In this document: positions 1-11,643 of the stretch, one piece after another
Layout of the letters: each line of letters opens with the position of its first letter
Position numbering within the stretch: position 1 is the first letter of the stretch
Source: Chromera velia
Taxonomy: Eukaryota; Sar; Chromeraceae
DNA: 27,339 bases
Reading direction: 5' to 3'
NCBI GenBank assembly: GCA_018398765.1
Contig: JAHBMJ010001199.1
Span: forward strand, 6,856 to 34,194
Notes under the pieces: model-generated
Told to the model about the DNA's origin: nothing
Database searches by the model: none
Seen by the model: only the letters and a program-made list of their open reading frames with translations
Program-made: the position numbers and the translations under genes

Positions 1-470
1 CCTCCAGCGATCGAATCCCCCCTTTCTCTACACATCTCAGAAGAGAGAGGGGCAGAGTCCGAAAGAGACATAGTCAACCGACGCTGTTTTTCTTCCCACA
101 CGCAACCCCTCCCCCTCCCCTCCCCCTACAACCTACCCCCCTTCCTCTCACCGGGACAGCCAGACACCTCATCGCAGGTGCCGCCAAGGGCCTTGACGGA
201 TGCCGTGGCCCCCGGCCACGGCAATTGGTTGCTGTCCCAGCGCTGCATGGGCCGTTCTGCATGGTCTTTCGCACGGAGTTAGTCCGGCTATGTCCTGCCG
301 AACCGTTTCGCTCTTCATTCGGGCTTTTCCAAGATCGATCCCTGCTTTCGACTCACAGCCTACTTTAATTCATGGTCCCCCCAGTCCACATGTATCTGCT
401 TCTTCCGATAGTTCTGGAGGGGAGTCAAGTGTCTTTGTTCTGTCACCACATTTGAAGCAAGGGAAACAAA
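1..470. other. 5' flank of the aspartic protease gene
   Basis: No exon with recognisable homology is visible here. The stretch contains a C-rich pyrimidine tract at about 107-145. The frame of the protease ATG at 471 has no usable upstream ATG without a stop. An open frame at 200-529 (+) crosses the first protease donor site and shows no family signature, so I treat it as chance. The region probably holds the promoter and 5' UTR, but no TATA-like box or transcription start can be placed. Confidence 0.4.
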
Positions 471-1856
471 ATGGACCAGTCTCTTGTCTCCTCGCCCTCC
501 TCCACCTCCGCGTCCTCGGAGACGGTTAGTCGGAAAGCCATCTCGCAGTGCCTTTCTCTCCACTTTCATGGAATCTTTTCACACAATATGTATCCACGGT
601 TTTCGTTTTTCCTTGCAGAGGCGCATCCTTCCTCTGATCGCTGGAGGACTCATGGGTGTGGCTGCGATCGCCGGTGTGACTCACGTGGTCACCTCCTCCC
701 ACTCCGTCTCCTCCTCCGACCCTCTCACAATCCTCCGTGGCTCCATGCTCAAGACTGCTGAACGCGCGGTGGCTGCCATGAAGGGCGACGGCCTTGCTCG
801 CATCCCCGTGAAGAAGGCCGAGTCCCTCAAGCAGATTGAGGCTGACGTAAGTATGGACAGAGGGAAAGACAGTGAATTGCGTGTTCGTGTGTCCCAAAGT
901 CAGAACGCCGTCTCGCTCGTCAACTGGCAATCATGGCTGCGTGTTTTCCCGCTTCAAGCTGCGTCTTTTCCCCTGCACTTATGCTTTGGCCTTCTTTGAA
1001 ACTCAGTTGCGATCTTTGTCGACCTCCCGTGTTTCTGTCGGGCGGTCAGCAGCTCCTTGTCTTCCTTCCAATCCGAATACTGAACGATCAGAGATACACC
1101 CCTGTTCGATTTCTCTGAGTGAATTCACCCGTTGATCTCTGTCTGCTCCTCCCCTCCATCCCCTTTCTTTTCAAGACATTGAGGCGTAGAGGGGCCTTTT
1201 TTTGTTTGTGCGCGTGTGCGTATGTGTGTGTGTGCCTCATGAATGCTGTGCAATGTCACAATGCATCAATGAGCCGGACAAAAAACGAATAAATGAATGC
1301 AGTATGGGGTCTCCAGGTCCATGACCTTCGGCGACTCCATCAAGAGCCTCTCTGAGGTCTTCTCTGGCAAGACCCCCCTTCTCGGTGAGGCCGGGGAGCT
1401 CGGTGAGGACACAGACGCCGTCGTGCTCCACGACTTCCAGAACGCCCAGGTCTGTCTTGTCTGTTTTTTCTTCTTTTTTTGCCTCTTCATTTATTTCGTG
1501 TCCCAGGCTCTCCTTTTGTGTCTTTCCTGTCTTTTCGTCGACAGTCTGGTATGTGCTGTATGACGAGCGACATTCTTTGAGGCTGTCGGTTCCGTCTGTC
1601 CTGTTAATTTGGGTGCTCTCTCCGTGGCATCCTTCCGTGAACGGAAAAACGAACGTTGAAGGTCCTGCGAGACCGGGACTGGCTTTACTTTCATCTGAGT
1701 AATTCTACCAGACAGCAATTTTCTCTGGAGGAGAAGAGGCAGAAAACACACTGGAGGTGAGAGGAATAGAGACTGCGCTGCTCCATGCATACCTATCTCT
1801 TCTTCCTGGTGGCCGTCAAAAGGTTCGTGTGACAGAGAACGAAAGACCGAGTCAAA

Positions 1857-1895
<39 letters not shown>

Positions 1896-4800
1896 CGAGT
1901 GTGTGTCAAATTCATTCTCTCTACCTGTGTACGTGAGTGAATGAGTGCAGTACTACGGCCCCATCACCGTGGGAGGGCAGGAGTTTCAGGTCATCTTCGA
2001 CACTGGGTCCTCCAACCTCTGGTCCGTCTGTGGAAGTGGAGGCGTTCTGTCTCCCCCCCCCTTCTTCCACCTGCGCATGCGTTCTCCGGCTGTGTCCCGC
2101 CTCAGAGCTGGAAAGAGGGATTAAGGGTGCTCTGACACGATTCCACAGCAAGGGTCCCAAAGATCACCAGACCCGACGAGTTCGCTTATTTATTTCTTTC
2201 TGTCTTTCTTTCGTTTTTCTTTCTTCAATTTCATCTTTTGCAAGCCTCCCCCTGCCTTCGCTCTCTCCTGGAGGTTTTCTTTTGTTTTTCTGAATTCAGC
2301 CTTCCCATCTCCCCCTGCTACCTTCTTCCTGTTGACTTTATTTGTTGCTTCTTTCCTGAATGAGGCTGCAGGATTCCCTCCAAGGAATGCGGCAAGGGCT
2401 GCGGCACTCACGCACTGTACGACCACTCCGCCTCCAAGGAGTACTCCGAGGACGGCAGAAAGTTCCACATCGAGTACGGGTGAGTGGGTGGGGTCGCTCG
2501 GAGGGTTTCTTGTGAAAAAACTAGGTGAGGGCAACCCTCCCGGTCTCTGCAGCTCAAAGCACAGAGCAGGGGGGGGGCGCATGCCTCCTGCCAAACAAAG
2601 AGAGAGAAAGAGAAAGGTCCAAGATTTGACCACACAAACAAACAGATCCCTCCCCTCCTTCACTGCTGTTCCTCGTGCAGATCCGGTCCTGTTGACGGAT
2701 ACCTCTCTACTGACACCGTGTCTGTTGGGTCAGTGACCGTGAAGGCTTCCACCTTCGCAGAGATCACCAACGTGAAGGGCCTCGGTCTGGCCTACTCCAT
2801 GGGAAAATTCGACGGCATTCTCGGCCTCGCGTTCCCCTCTATTGCTGTGGAGAAGATTGAGCCCATCTGGGTCACCATGTTCAAGGAGGGCCTCGTGAAG
2901 GAGCCCGGTCAGTTCAGACGTTTACTTTCATAGAGAATTCTTTTTCTGTATGAAAGTAAACGCATACACAATGTTCAAGGAGGGCCTGGTGAAGGAGCCC
3001 GGTCAGTTCAGGAAAGAAACAAGAACCGTTTTCTTCCTTTGGATCTTTTCAATGGACAAAAACGTCCGAAGCGAAGAAGGGGCCTGGTACATGAGATCGT
3101 CGTGATGATCGTGTTCGTTGTTGAAAGATCTCACTCGCATGGATTGATGGGCGCGGTCCTTTTCTCTTGCTTGTGGTCTCTCCTTTCTCAGCTGGACACC
3201 CGTATGTGCACGTCACTGAGTGTCTGAGCCGCGTCTGCACTTTCTTCTTTTTGTTGACTCTCTGTCAACAAACGCGAAAAAAAGAAGAGAACAATTAGTT
3301 ACGTGGTCTCTTTGGCTGACATTCTCCTCAATCATCTTCCTCTTTCTTTGTGTCGGCTTGTCCCTGCATTGCAGTGTTCTCTTTCTTCCTCGGAAAGGAG
3401 GACGGGCAGGACGGAGAGCTCGTCTTCGGAGGATACGACAAGAAGCACATCGCCTCTGGAGACCCTGAGGACGTGCAGTGGATCCCCCTGGAATCCGAGG
3501 ACTACTGGGTAGGTGGGTGAGTGAGGGGGTGGGGGGCGTGCACGGCTTCGTTTGCTTTTGAGCTCGGGAGTTTGAGGTTTCGGGAGGGAGGGACTCTTCG
3601 ATCATTTGAACCCTCACGCAAATGAAATGAGATGAGGTGTCAAGCGAGTTGACAGGGTGATGTGAGAAGCCCATGTCCCTTGATCGACTGAGAAAGCGTG
3701 ACAGCTGGAAGGTGAAAAGACATGCGTGCTTTTGCTTTGCACCGTTTTTGTTTCTCTCGGTCCGCATCTCCTAGTCCCCTTTGTCCTTCCTGGGCCTGTT
3801 GGTGCCTTCCGCTATCTCTCTCTCACCTTGCTCATCTCTCTCCGTTTCTGCTTTTCGCACTTCATCGCGAATGCCTTCCGACGCCTCACTTCACGCAATT
3901 TCTTTTCCAACGTCGCTCGCCCATTCCCCTGTATGATATTTGCAGACTGTGAAGCTCGGAGAGATCTCCATTGGGGGCTCTTCCTTCGGACAGGGCGACA
4001 AGTGCATCGTCGACTCTGGCACTTCACTCCTCGCAGGTCCCACCGCTGCTGTTGGCAAGATCGCTAAGGTGGGTGGGTGAGAGCAGAGGAAGAAGGGTGT
4101 GCGTCTGTTTGTGTTTGTTTTCTCTGTACCCCCTGTCCATGCAGAGTCGTGGCTCTGATCGAGATCCCTCCTTATTTAGCCTTACACTTCGTTCACCATG
4201 CATGTCACCCGGCCACCGCAGATGGAAATGAAGAAATGAAATGCCTTCAAGACCCTCACAGGGGGCCTCCCTCCGCGCTTTTCCTTTTTTGTTCAATTAG
4301 CCCTATTTTCGGTTTTGTTCGCACACACGGAGAGATTCGCGCGGAGAAGAGGAACGTTTCTGCCTCCCTCTTCGTTCCAGTTGTGCCACTGCTTTTCTTC
4401 TCTTGCTCCGTGATTCACGCAGGACGGTTTCTCAAACCCGTGGATTTTACTTTCGCCCTCTGTTTTCGCCTTTTGTATTCATGCAAATTTCTTCAACCCC
4501 TTATAACATTGCTTCTCCCAACCTTCCCCCCCCCAAAATCTGTTTTTTCTTTTGTTTGTTTGTTGTCGCCTCGCAGTCCATTGGAGCCATCAAGGTCCCC
4601 TTCCGTCCTCTTTGGGGCATTCAGTGCTCCAAGAAATCCTCCCTGCCTGACCTGAAGGTGGCCCTTGGAGAGTTCAACTTCTCTCTGTCCCCCGATGAGT
4701 ATCTCCTCGAGGCCGGCATGGGAGTCTGCCTCCTTCAGTTCACCGCGATCGATGTAAGCATATTCTATTTCTTTCTGGGCTCTCTTCATTCTTCCTCCTT

Positions 4801-5531
4801 TCATTTCTACTGCTTCGATTGAAATATCGATGTGATTTCCAGTTGCCTTTTCGCCTGAAGTTTTCCTTTCACCTGCTGTGTTGTTTTTTTTTTCAAGGCT
4901 CTTTCCTCGCTCGCTTCAGACTTTCTTCCCGGTTTTTCGTTCGGTCGTGCTATGAGTCACTGCAAGCACACTCAGACGGAAGGTCTGCCACTTTGATGGC
5001 TCCATTCTGGCCTCTCGTCTATTTTCTCCTTGCTAGACTTACGGAAACCCCCTGCATGGTCAGTATTCGGCCCCTCTTCCATCTCATGAAGAACGAGCCG
5101 AAGCAAGCATGCAGACAGTCTGACCGACTGACTGACCTTCAGTCAGATGAAGAGAGAGACCAGGGACGCGGAGGCAAAGGAAATGCAGGCAGGCAGACCA
5201 AAAGAGAAGAAGGAAAAGTCAACCGACGATTCTCAGCCGACACCCTCAGTCGGTCAGCAATGGACGCCCAGAGAAGGAAGTGGAGGAGGAGGAGCGACAG
5301 GGAGTTGTTCAGGAAGTGTGCGAGGAAGAGGACTGGACGAGACTACGAGAGAAACCCGCAAAGAATCCAAAACCGCAGACAGAAACTCGCTCCTCTCCCT
5401 CTCCCTCCCTGCAGGTCCCCGCCCCCCGCGGCCCCCTCTGGATCTTGGGTGACTCCTTCATGAGGAAGTACCTGACCATCTTCGATTACGGCAACAAGAG
5501 GGTGGGCTTCGCAGAGTCCTCTGGTGTTTAA
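471..5531 (+). CDS. pepsin-family (A1) aspartic protease with N-terminal membrane anchor, 10 exons
   Basis: Exons: 471-524, 619-846, 1303-1449, 1951-2021, 2372-2479, 2681-2907, 3375-3508, 3946-4068, 4577-4753, 5415-5531. All junctions are phase-consistent and give 461 aa. Pepsin-fold endopeptidases cut proteins in acidic endomembrane compartments using two aspartates. Visible here: an 18-residue polar N-terminus; a hydrophobic segment at about 21-42, preceded by two Arg, that looks like a signal anchor (type II topology, as in plasmepsins); a propeptide to about 143; and a mature start near Y144 (YYGPI). The first catalytic motif is DTGSS with D160, the flap tyrosine is Y202 (EYGSG), and the second catalytic motif is DSGTS with D346. 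Likely disulfides are C173/C177 and C381/C415. C343 just before the second motif has no near partner, so that loop disulfide seems absent. The C-terminus has the family ILGDSF...FDYG..RVGFA block. The ATG at 471 has an A-rich context. Exon 6's end and donor are duplicated in the following intron. Family call is very secure; the exact compartment is inferred. Confidence 0.93.
1858..1893. repeat. (TG)n microsatellite in protease intron 3
   Basis: About 18 perfect TG units lie in the intron between exons 3 and 4, roughly 60 bases upstream of the exon 4 acceptor. A further GTGTGTGT run follows after a short interruption. It is a simple repeat and likely polymorphic. Confidence 0.95.
2877..3011 (+). 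repeat. 41-bp duplication of an exon end plus its splice donor (protease exon 6)
   Basis: Copy 1 (2877-2917) is the last 31 bases of exon 6, the donor GTCAGT and four further intron bases. Copy 2 (2971-3011) lies in the intron and differs at one base, a synonymous C/G in a Leu codon. The copies start 94 bases apart. The filler between them contains a perfect 14-bp inverted repeat (2919-2932 with 2949-2962). Using the second donor would retain an in-frame TAG at 2931-2933, so the first donor is taken as the functional one. Confidence 0.9.
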
Positions 5532-6769
5532 ATGCTTTCTTTCAGTCAACGAAAACAACAGAGAAGCAGACAAACGGAAAAAACACCAAATAGAAGAACA
5601 GAGATGCAAAAAAGAGGCCGAAAAAAGGGCTGTATGAAAACTAGTTGTGCATCTCTCCTTGTCAAATACCGAAGAACAAACGGAGGATCAGAAATTTCGG
5701 AAAACATATCAGAAGCAGGAGATGGATAGCGAATGACGGAAAACGTTAGAGAAGAGGAGAGCCAGGAAGACATTGAAATAATTCAAAGCACCGGCAACCG
5801 GCAAGCATTGAAGAAGAGGAAGAAGAAGAGAAAAAGAAACGGAAGAAACGCCGGACGCATCGTAAGCAAGTAATGCTGTAAAAATGCACAGGATCGGAAC
5901 ATCAAGAGAGCACCTATGGAGCTGTCTGCCTGCCTCCCCCACACCGCCTCAATGCATCCTCCCTCCATCCAAACTTTCGTTTCCTTGTCCGTCGTTGTGA
6001 GATCATTCGTGGGTGCTGTCAACAGCGATACGAGTGATTCGATCGAAAGAACGAATTGAGGAGGCAGGCAAGAATTGGAGTATCGTAATGACATTCGCTC
6101 GTTACACAGCAAGCGTTTTTCCCTCCGCTCTTTTCTTTACAAGAGACAGATCCATCTTCATTCGTTTCCCTTCCTTCCTTTGTACTTTTGTACTTTGTAG
6201 ATCTACGTTTGGGGGGGTGCACGGTGAGGGAGATAGTGGCCGCGTATGTCTGGGTCTGCCTGCGTATCTCTTTTTGTTTGTTGATTCGTTCGCCTTTCCT
6301 CCTTGCATCAATCCTTGCAACGGAGAGATGCATCGATCCACAGTGTGATGCTGTTAGATACAAGAAGAGAACATGTTTCTCGATAAATGCATAGATGCAT
6401 CGGTAATTCAATTCAATCAGTCGATCTGACAGTATGCTTCTTGCCCAAGCTTTGCGGTTTAGCTTCTCGCATGGGAGCCTCGTCGTAATGAACCGAAATG
6501 ACACGATTATTGCGATCGCTGTTTTTTCTTTTCGTTCTCGAGGGCTCTCTCCGGTTGTGTGGGTGAGGGTGAAAGTGGAAGGCGGATGTACCAGCCACTG
6601 TCTGCTTTGATGAGTATGTACCTACTCAGTGAGAAGGATCCATGCGTTCGTTGATGAATACCCGGTTCTTTAGCATCGTCGCCGCAACTGGTGCCTTGCT
6701 GACAGCTGCACAAAAACCGTGTGGTTGAAAAAGACTCAGTTCATCGTCAAGGCTGCATCCGTGCATTCC
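5532..6769. other. 3' flank of the protease gene, no gene recognised
   Basis: This begins the 2.7-kb convergent intergenic region. The first 400 bases after the stop are A/G-rich on the + strand and then composition returns to the local average. Open frames here (for example 6019-6504 on the - strand) resemble no known family, have no splice-site logic and overlap frames on the other strand. I see no RNA gene or clear polyadenylation signal. Confidence 0.4.
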
Positions 6770-7330
6770 TCAAATATATATGACACTGTGGAGGACACTG
6801 AAAGTGACCTAAAGCTATAAATTAAAAGTTATGCATACGATGTACATCTATATAAGGCTCGTAACGTATCAAAAATCTGTATGTGTTTTACTTAAGCATT
6901 GGTTTGGGTTAGTATAGGTTAGTTTAGGTTTGAGTCTATAGTCCTCAGGCTAAGCCTTACTAATAGAATAGATTGAGTAAAAAATCGTAAGGGAGATCGA
7001 AGCAGCTGAAGCAATAAGGCCAGGGCCTCAAAAGATCTCAAAAGTAAATCAATTGATACAAATTTAAAAACTATAGTTATAACTTTTTACTAAGTAAATT
7101 CAGCGATTCAAAATCTATCTGCGAGGGTGAATTTAATGGAAACAAGTCTTAAAAATTCTTTAAAGTCGTAAAAATCCGGTGATTAGAAAGTTGCTTAGAA
7201 TTCTACTAAGAATTCCATTCACATGAAATCTAATTTTAAAGTCATTATCAAGGTATTAATTGATTTAAATTATTGACTCAGCGCATGTACATAGTAGGTC
7301 TAGTAGTATGTTTTACAGGTTATACTTCAA
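6770..7330. other. AT-rich island between convergent genes
   Basis: Composition changes abruptly to AT-rich, with many TAAA/TTTA runs and no long ORF, then returns to the local average. It contains a G/T-rich stretch at about 6899-6932 built of degenerate GGTTTG/GGTTAG/TTTAGG words. A palindrome-like TTAGAATTCTACTAAGAATTC lies near 7195-7216. No terminal repeats or target duplication were found, so an origin as a decayed insertion is only a guess. Confidence 0.35.
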
Positions 7331-8229
7331 GCTGCATTTGATTTTCTAGATGATTTTCAGGCAATTTCCCTGTGGCGAAAAGAGCTAATTCTCTATTATT
7401 GTGTGCATGTCTGTTTGAGAGAAAGAGACAGAGTGCGTGAAAGAGAGAGAGGCTCAGTGAAAAAGAGAAGTCTGGACTAGCCCGGGCCGGACTTGGAGAA
7501 AAAACCCAGCTCTGTGACGCAATGAGGCTCTTCATCAGAACCACCTCTGCCGCCTCTTTGGCCATTCTAAATCCACACAGTCGATCGACTGCAAGCAAAG
7601 AGGAAATTTTGGACGCTCCTCGAGCCAAAGGATTGTTCGCTCCCTCAGCAAAGGAGAAGGAAAAGGGTGCAAAAAAGTCTGAGCGCACAAAAGAAACAAA
7701 CAAATTGAGAATGACGATGAAAAGGCCCACGACAAGCCAAGAAAAATTGAAGGACACAATACTTCGTGCTTCCTTAATCTTCTTTTGTGCAACCAGCAAA
7801 AGCAGAAGAGGAAAGCTCCTTGGAAGCAAAAGTATTGTGTGGGGTATGCATGCTCAACCGACTAAAGACATGCACCCTGAATTTTTCTGTCTTTTCAAGA
7901 CGATAAAAACGGAAAAAACACTTCGTGAATTCTCAATTGACTGCGAATTGATTCTTCGTCTCTCTCTTCGCATAAAGCCACCTGCGAAGCCCCGATCTCC
8001 ACTCTTTCCATCTCCGTCTCTTCTCCGACCCCCTGGCAGGCGCCTAGCTGTCTCATGCATGCCATCGGAGGGGAAAGGACAACAAACAAAGCTGCATGGG
8101 CGTTCGGAAGGGAAAACTTTTGCAACCAGTGCCTCGTTGCCCCTCCAGTGACTTTTGCGTAAGACATACTGGGATGCCTCTTTCTGCCTTTTCCTTCTTT
8201 CTTTCTTTCGTCTATCTTTACATGTTTAT
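7331..8229. other. 3' flank of the FBT transporter gene
   Basis: This lies just downstream of the transporter stop codon on the - strand, so its right part is probably 3' UTR. An ATG-started 209-codon frame at 7522-8151 (+) and a 169-codon frame on the other strand at 7320-7829 overlap. Neither shows a domain or a splice pattern like the three real genes. The + frame is compositionally Ser/Lys/Arg-rich and I cannot exclude a lineage-specific gene. Confidence 0.3.
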
Positions 8230-11200
8230 TCATTCATGTCCGGAAGAAGACAACTGAGAAACTCCCGGATCCCAGGACCCCGAGACACCCAGGAGCATTG
8301 TACTGCGAGACATCGCCCTGGTTGCTTCGCTTCCTTTTCCGTCCTTCTCTGCTTCCTTCTTGTTCCCCAAATAGGAATAAGAAAAAGGAGAAGGCTGAGC
8401 GGCACCACTCTGCCCCTCTTCCCCTCCCTCCGTCTGCGTCTCTGCATCAAAGAATACCCCCCCCTCCCCATCCATTGTTTCTCTCGAATGCACTGCCGTC
8501 TCCGCATACATCGGTGGTGGGACGGAAGGAGAGAACCTGGCTGTTTTGTTGTTCTTCTGACCGTCCTCCGCGTCCTCCTCCACGTCTCTCTCACTCTCGC
8601 TGTCTATCGATCCACAAAGATCCATTTTCGTCGCACGACTGGGGGATGAAAAGTCTCCCTCCTCACCTGTCTGTGTGAATGCAGACCGACAACTCTTTCT
8701 TCTCTCCCCCTCCTGCTGCCCCTCCTTCTCCCTATCTGGCTCGGGCATCAAATGCAAAAGCGAGAGAGGAATAATGTTCGTGGCCACGCAGATGCCTATC
8801 AACAGAGGGAGCCGGCTGAGGTCCTTGGCTGTCACCCCCAGGCCCGACATGAGAAGGGCGGATAACTCCGGAGAGACGAGGCCTCCCGCGTTGTAGGCCG
8901 CGAGGAGCGTTGAGTAGACAGAGGACTCCAGACCTGCATGCCTCATGCGTGCACAGACATGAAGTGTGATATATGATTTATAGTATCGTGTTGATGTGGA
9001 TGAAGTTGATCCACCCGATCGTTCAACATAGAAAGAAAAGGAACAGCGTTGAGTGGACGGACGAAGCTTGCATGACAGACCAGCACGGAAACTTTAGCTC
9101 TGTTTCGGTGCGCCATGATGCCTATATCCTGTGGTCTTCATTCATTCGGCCACCCCATCAGAAAGAATTGAGAAAAAAATGTTCCCTCATCTTCAAGCGA
9201 ACGGACAAATACATTCATCCACCTAGCGAAAGGCGAAAGTGAAGGTCGATCTCCAAATTCCGACGCTTTCCCATGAAACCCTTGCAGTAAGAAAACCTTA
9301 AAAATCAGGCAAGAGAAAAAAGGCAGCAACAAGAGAGAACAGGCCGCTTCAGAGACTCTCTCTGCATGGCCTCCTCTTCTCTCGCCCCCCTTCCTTACTG
9401 ACAGACCAACCAACCCTTGGGGCAGAGCTTTGCAGCGAGGACGAGAATCGGCATAGATTGAAGTTGAGCTGCAAGCAGAAGACACACACGAGACGCATGC
9501 AGAAGCATGAAAGAGCGGGAAGTAAATTCGAGAGTGCACAAATGCGCCTGAATGAAGGGGGTTTTCAAATACTAACGCCGAGAAAGCAGAGCTACAAGCA
9601 AAGTAAGAGAGTCATGCAGTCCTGCTTTGCAAAACGACCAACTTCCATACAAACAATCGGTCGAAAAAACCGACCACCAACCAAACGCATGAACAAAAAC
9701 TCAATCGAAAGAACAAACAAAAAATGAATCAAAAGAACAAACAAACAAACAGACCCACCGAGGAAGTCCATGACTGCGTTGTCGGACATCACGAACAGAG
9801 AGTCAGGAAGACCGATAGTCAGATTCCATCGCATCACCCTGCATACATGCGGTCAGTCATTCATTTATTCATTCATTCTGCTCAGGAGGCAACAAGGAAG
9901 GAAGGAAGGAAGGATGGGGTGGAAGAACTACTGAAACGGCAGGAAAGGAAAGGGAAGTTCTAGGTGAGGAAGGAATGCACTCATTCAACGGTACATCGAT
10001 CTGTTCCGTGCAGCAGCTGAGACAGGAGAGGGGAGGGGGGAGGGGAGGGAAGGGAGGGAGGGCCCCCCCATCACACGGCAAGACACGAGGGCAAGGAACT
10101 ACTTCGTCACGAAGAGCATCTCTGCCCCACTCAAGTCTCTCTCCTCATTATGAATCTGTCTCTCTCATAATCACCACGGACTGCTGGACGTTTAAGCAGG
10201 CGGGCAGGCAGAATGAAGAAAGGAAGAGAAGAAAGGACTGACAAGACGATTGGAAGGAGAGCGAAGGGAGTCGCAAAGATGGTCGACCACAGGAGGAGCT
10301 GCCTCAGGGGGGTCTGCACGCAGTAAGAGAAACAGAGAAAAGACCGTCGAAGAAAGAATGAGTCAGGAATTCTAAGAGGATGCTGCTGCGAAGAGTAAGC
10401 AAATGCAGGACGATAGAGAGAGAAGAGAGAAATGCAAATGTTGAACTGAGAGGAGTGAAAGCAACACACAAAAGCGACTTTCCTCCTTCTCCTGTCTGCC
10501 TGTAGCCCAACAGAAACGGGTCCGCTCCACGAGCTTTCAGCGGACTTTCTTTTCTTTTCGATACATGTATGCAATGCAATGGCGTGCCTCCTCTTAAAAT
10601 CCAATCGCTCTCCCCGTCTCCTCTTCTTCCCTCCGATCCATGCGAAACTCTGTCGCACACTTTCACGACAGCGCATGCAACTTCCCCCCCTCTCCTGCTC
10701 AGACCTCACTCACCTGGATGAAAAAGTTCCGGTAGCACAGGAGCCCCACCAGCCCTGCAACGCAAAACACCAGAATGCAACGCGGTAGCGAATACGCGGG
10801 GAAACAAAGGTCGCAGCTCAGGGACAGAGATAAAAAATCCACACACGTACCTCACGCGAGAAAACAGGATGCAGCGGCAAACAATGCCTGCCTTGGAAGA
10901 TCAACATCAGCACGACCTCATGGATTAAAGGTATCACACAGACAGATATACACAAGGCGGGACACCTGCTTAGAGCCTGCCAGGCACAGACACGAACGAC
11001 GGAGCCTGACAGGAAGAAACGGGACAGAAAGAAAGAACACCACCGCCCGCCCGAGTTGTCCGACCTGCTGCCGAGGACACCAGAGCTATTCTGCCAAGCA
11101 TCTCCGGGTGCATTTTCAGAGTGTCAGTGAGGAAGTAGAACATCGCAGTGCCGTAGGAGGGCGTGCACTGCAAATAAGTAGAATTACATACAGATAAGCG

Positions 11201-11607
11201 CGTACATGCAATCAAACCCAGTCTGGCGGGCTCGAATGTCCAAGTTCCCTCCCGCAAAGAAACGTCGACAGACCCATGAAGACAGCAAACGCACCACTGG
11301 TGAACGCCAGTTTGATCTTTCTTTTTCTCATGAACGATTTTCCCACGTGTCATTTGCGTAAGGTCTTGAGTGTTACAGAAACGAAACGAAAAATGTGTGA
11401 AGGTGTCAGTAAGTCAAGGGAAGAGAGAAAGAAAGAGAACCATTTAAAAAGAAAGACAGTGGAGATTTCTGTCAACACACAAGGGCGAGTGAGAGAAAAA
11501 TGAGCAGACTCGCTCGCGTAAGGAAAAAAATGACCTACTTGAAGGACGAAGACGAAGAGAATGGCCGACTGGATGCGGGGAGTGGAAAGCGTCTGCAGGG
11601 CAATCAG

Positions 11608-11643
<36 letters not shown>

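Noticed and set aside
471-761. Protease exon 1 read through into the first intron as one exon
   Set aside because: The read-through frame loses the hydrophobic anchor, whereas removing 525-618 (GTTAGT...TTGCAG) gives the anchor in frame.
7522-8151. 209-codon ATG-started frame on the + strand with a presequence-like N-terminus
   Set aside because: It lies in the 3' flank of the transporter, overlaps a 169-codon frame on the other strand, shows no domain and has low-complexity Lys/Ser/Arg runs. A single-exon gene would also be unlike its neighbours.
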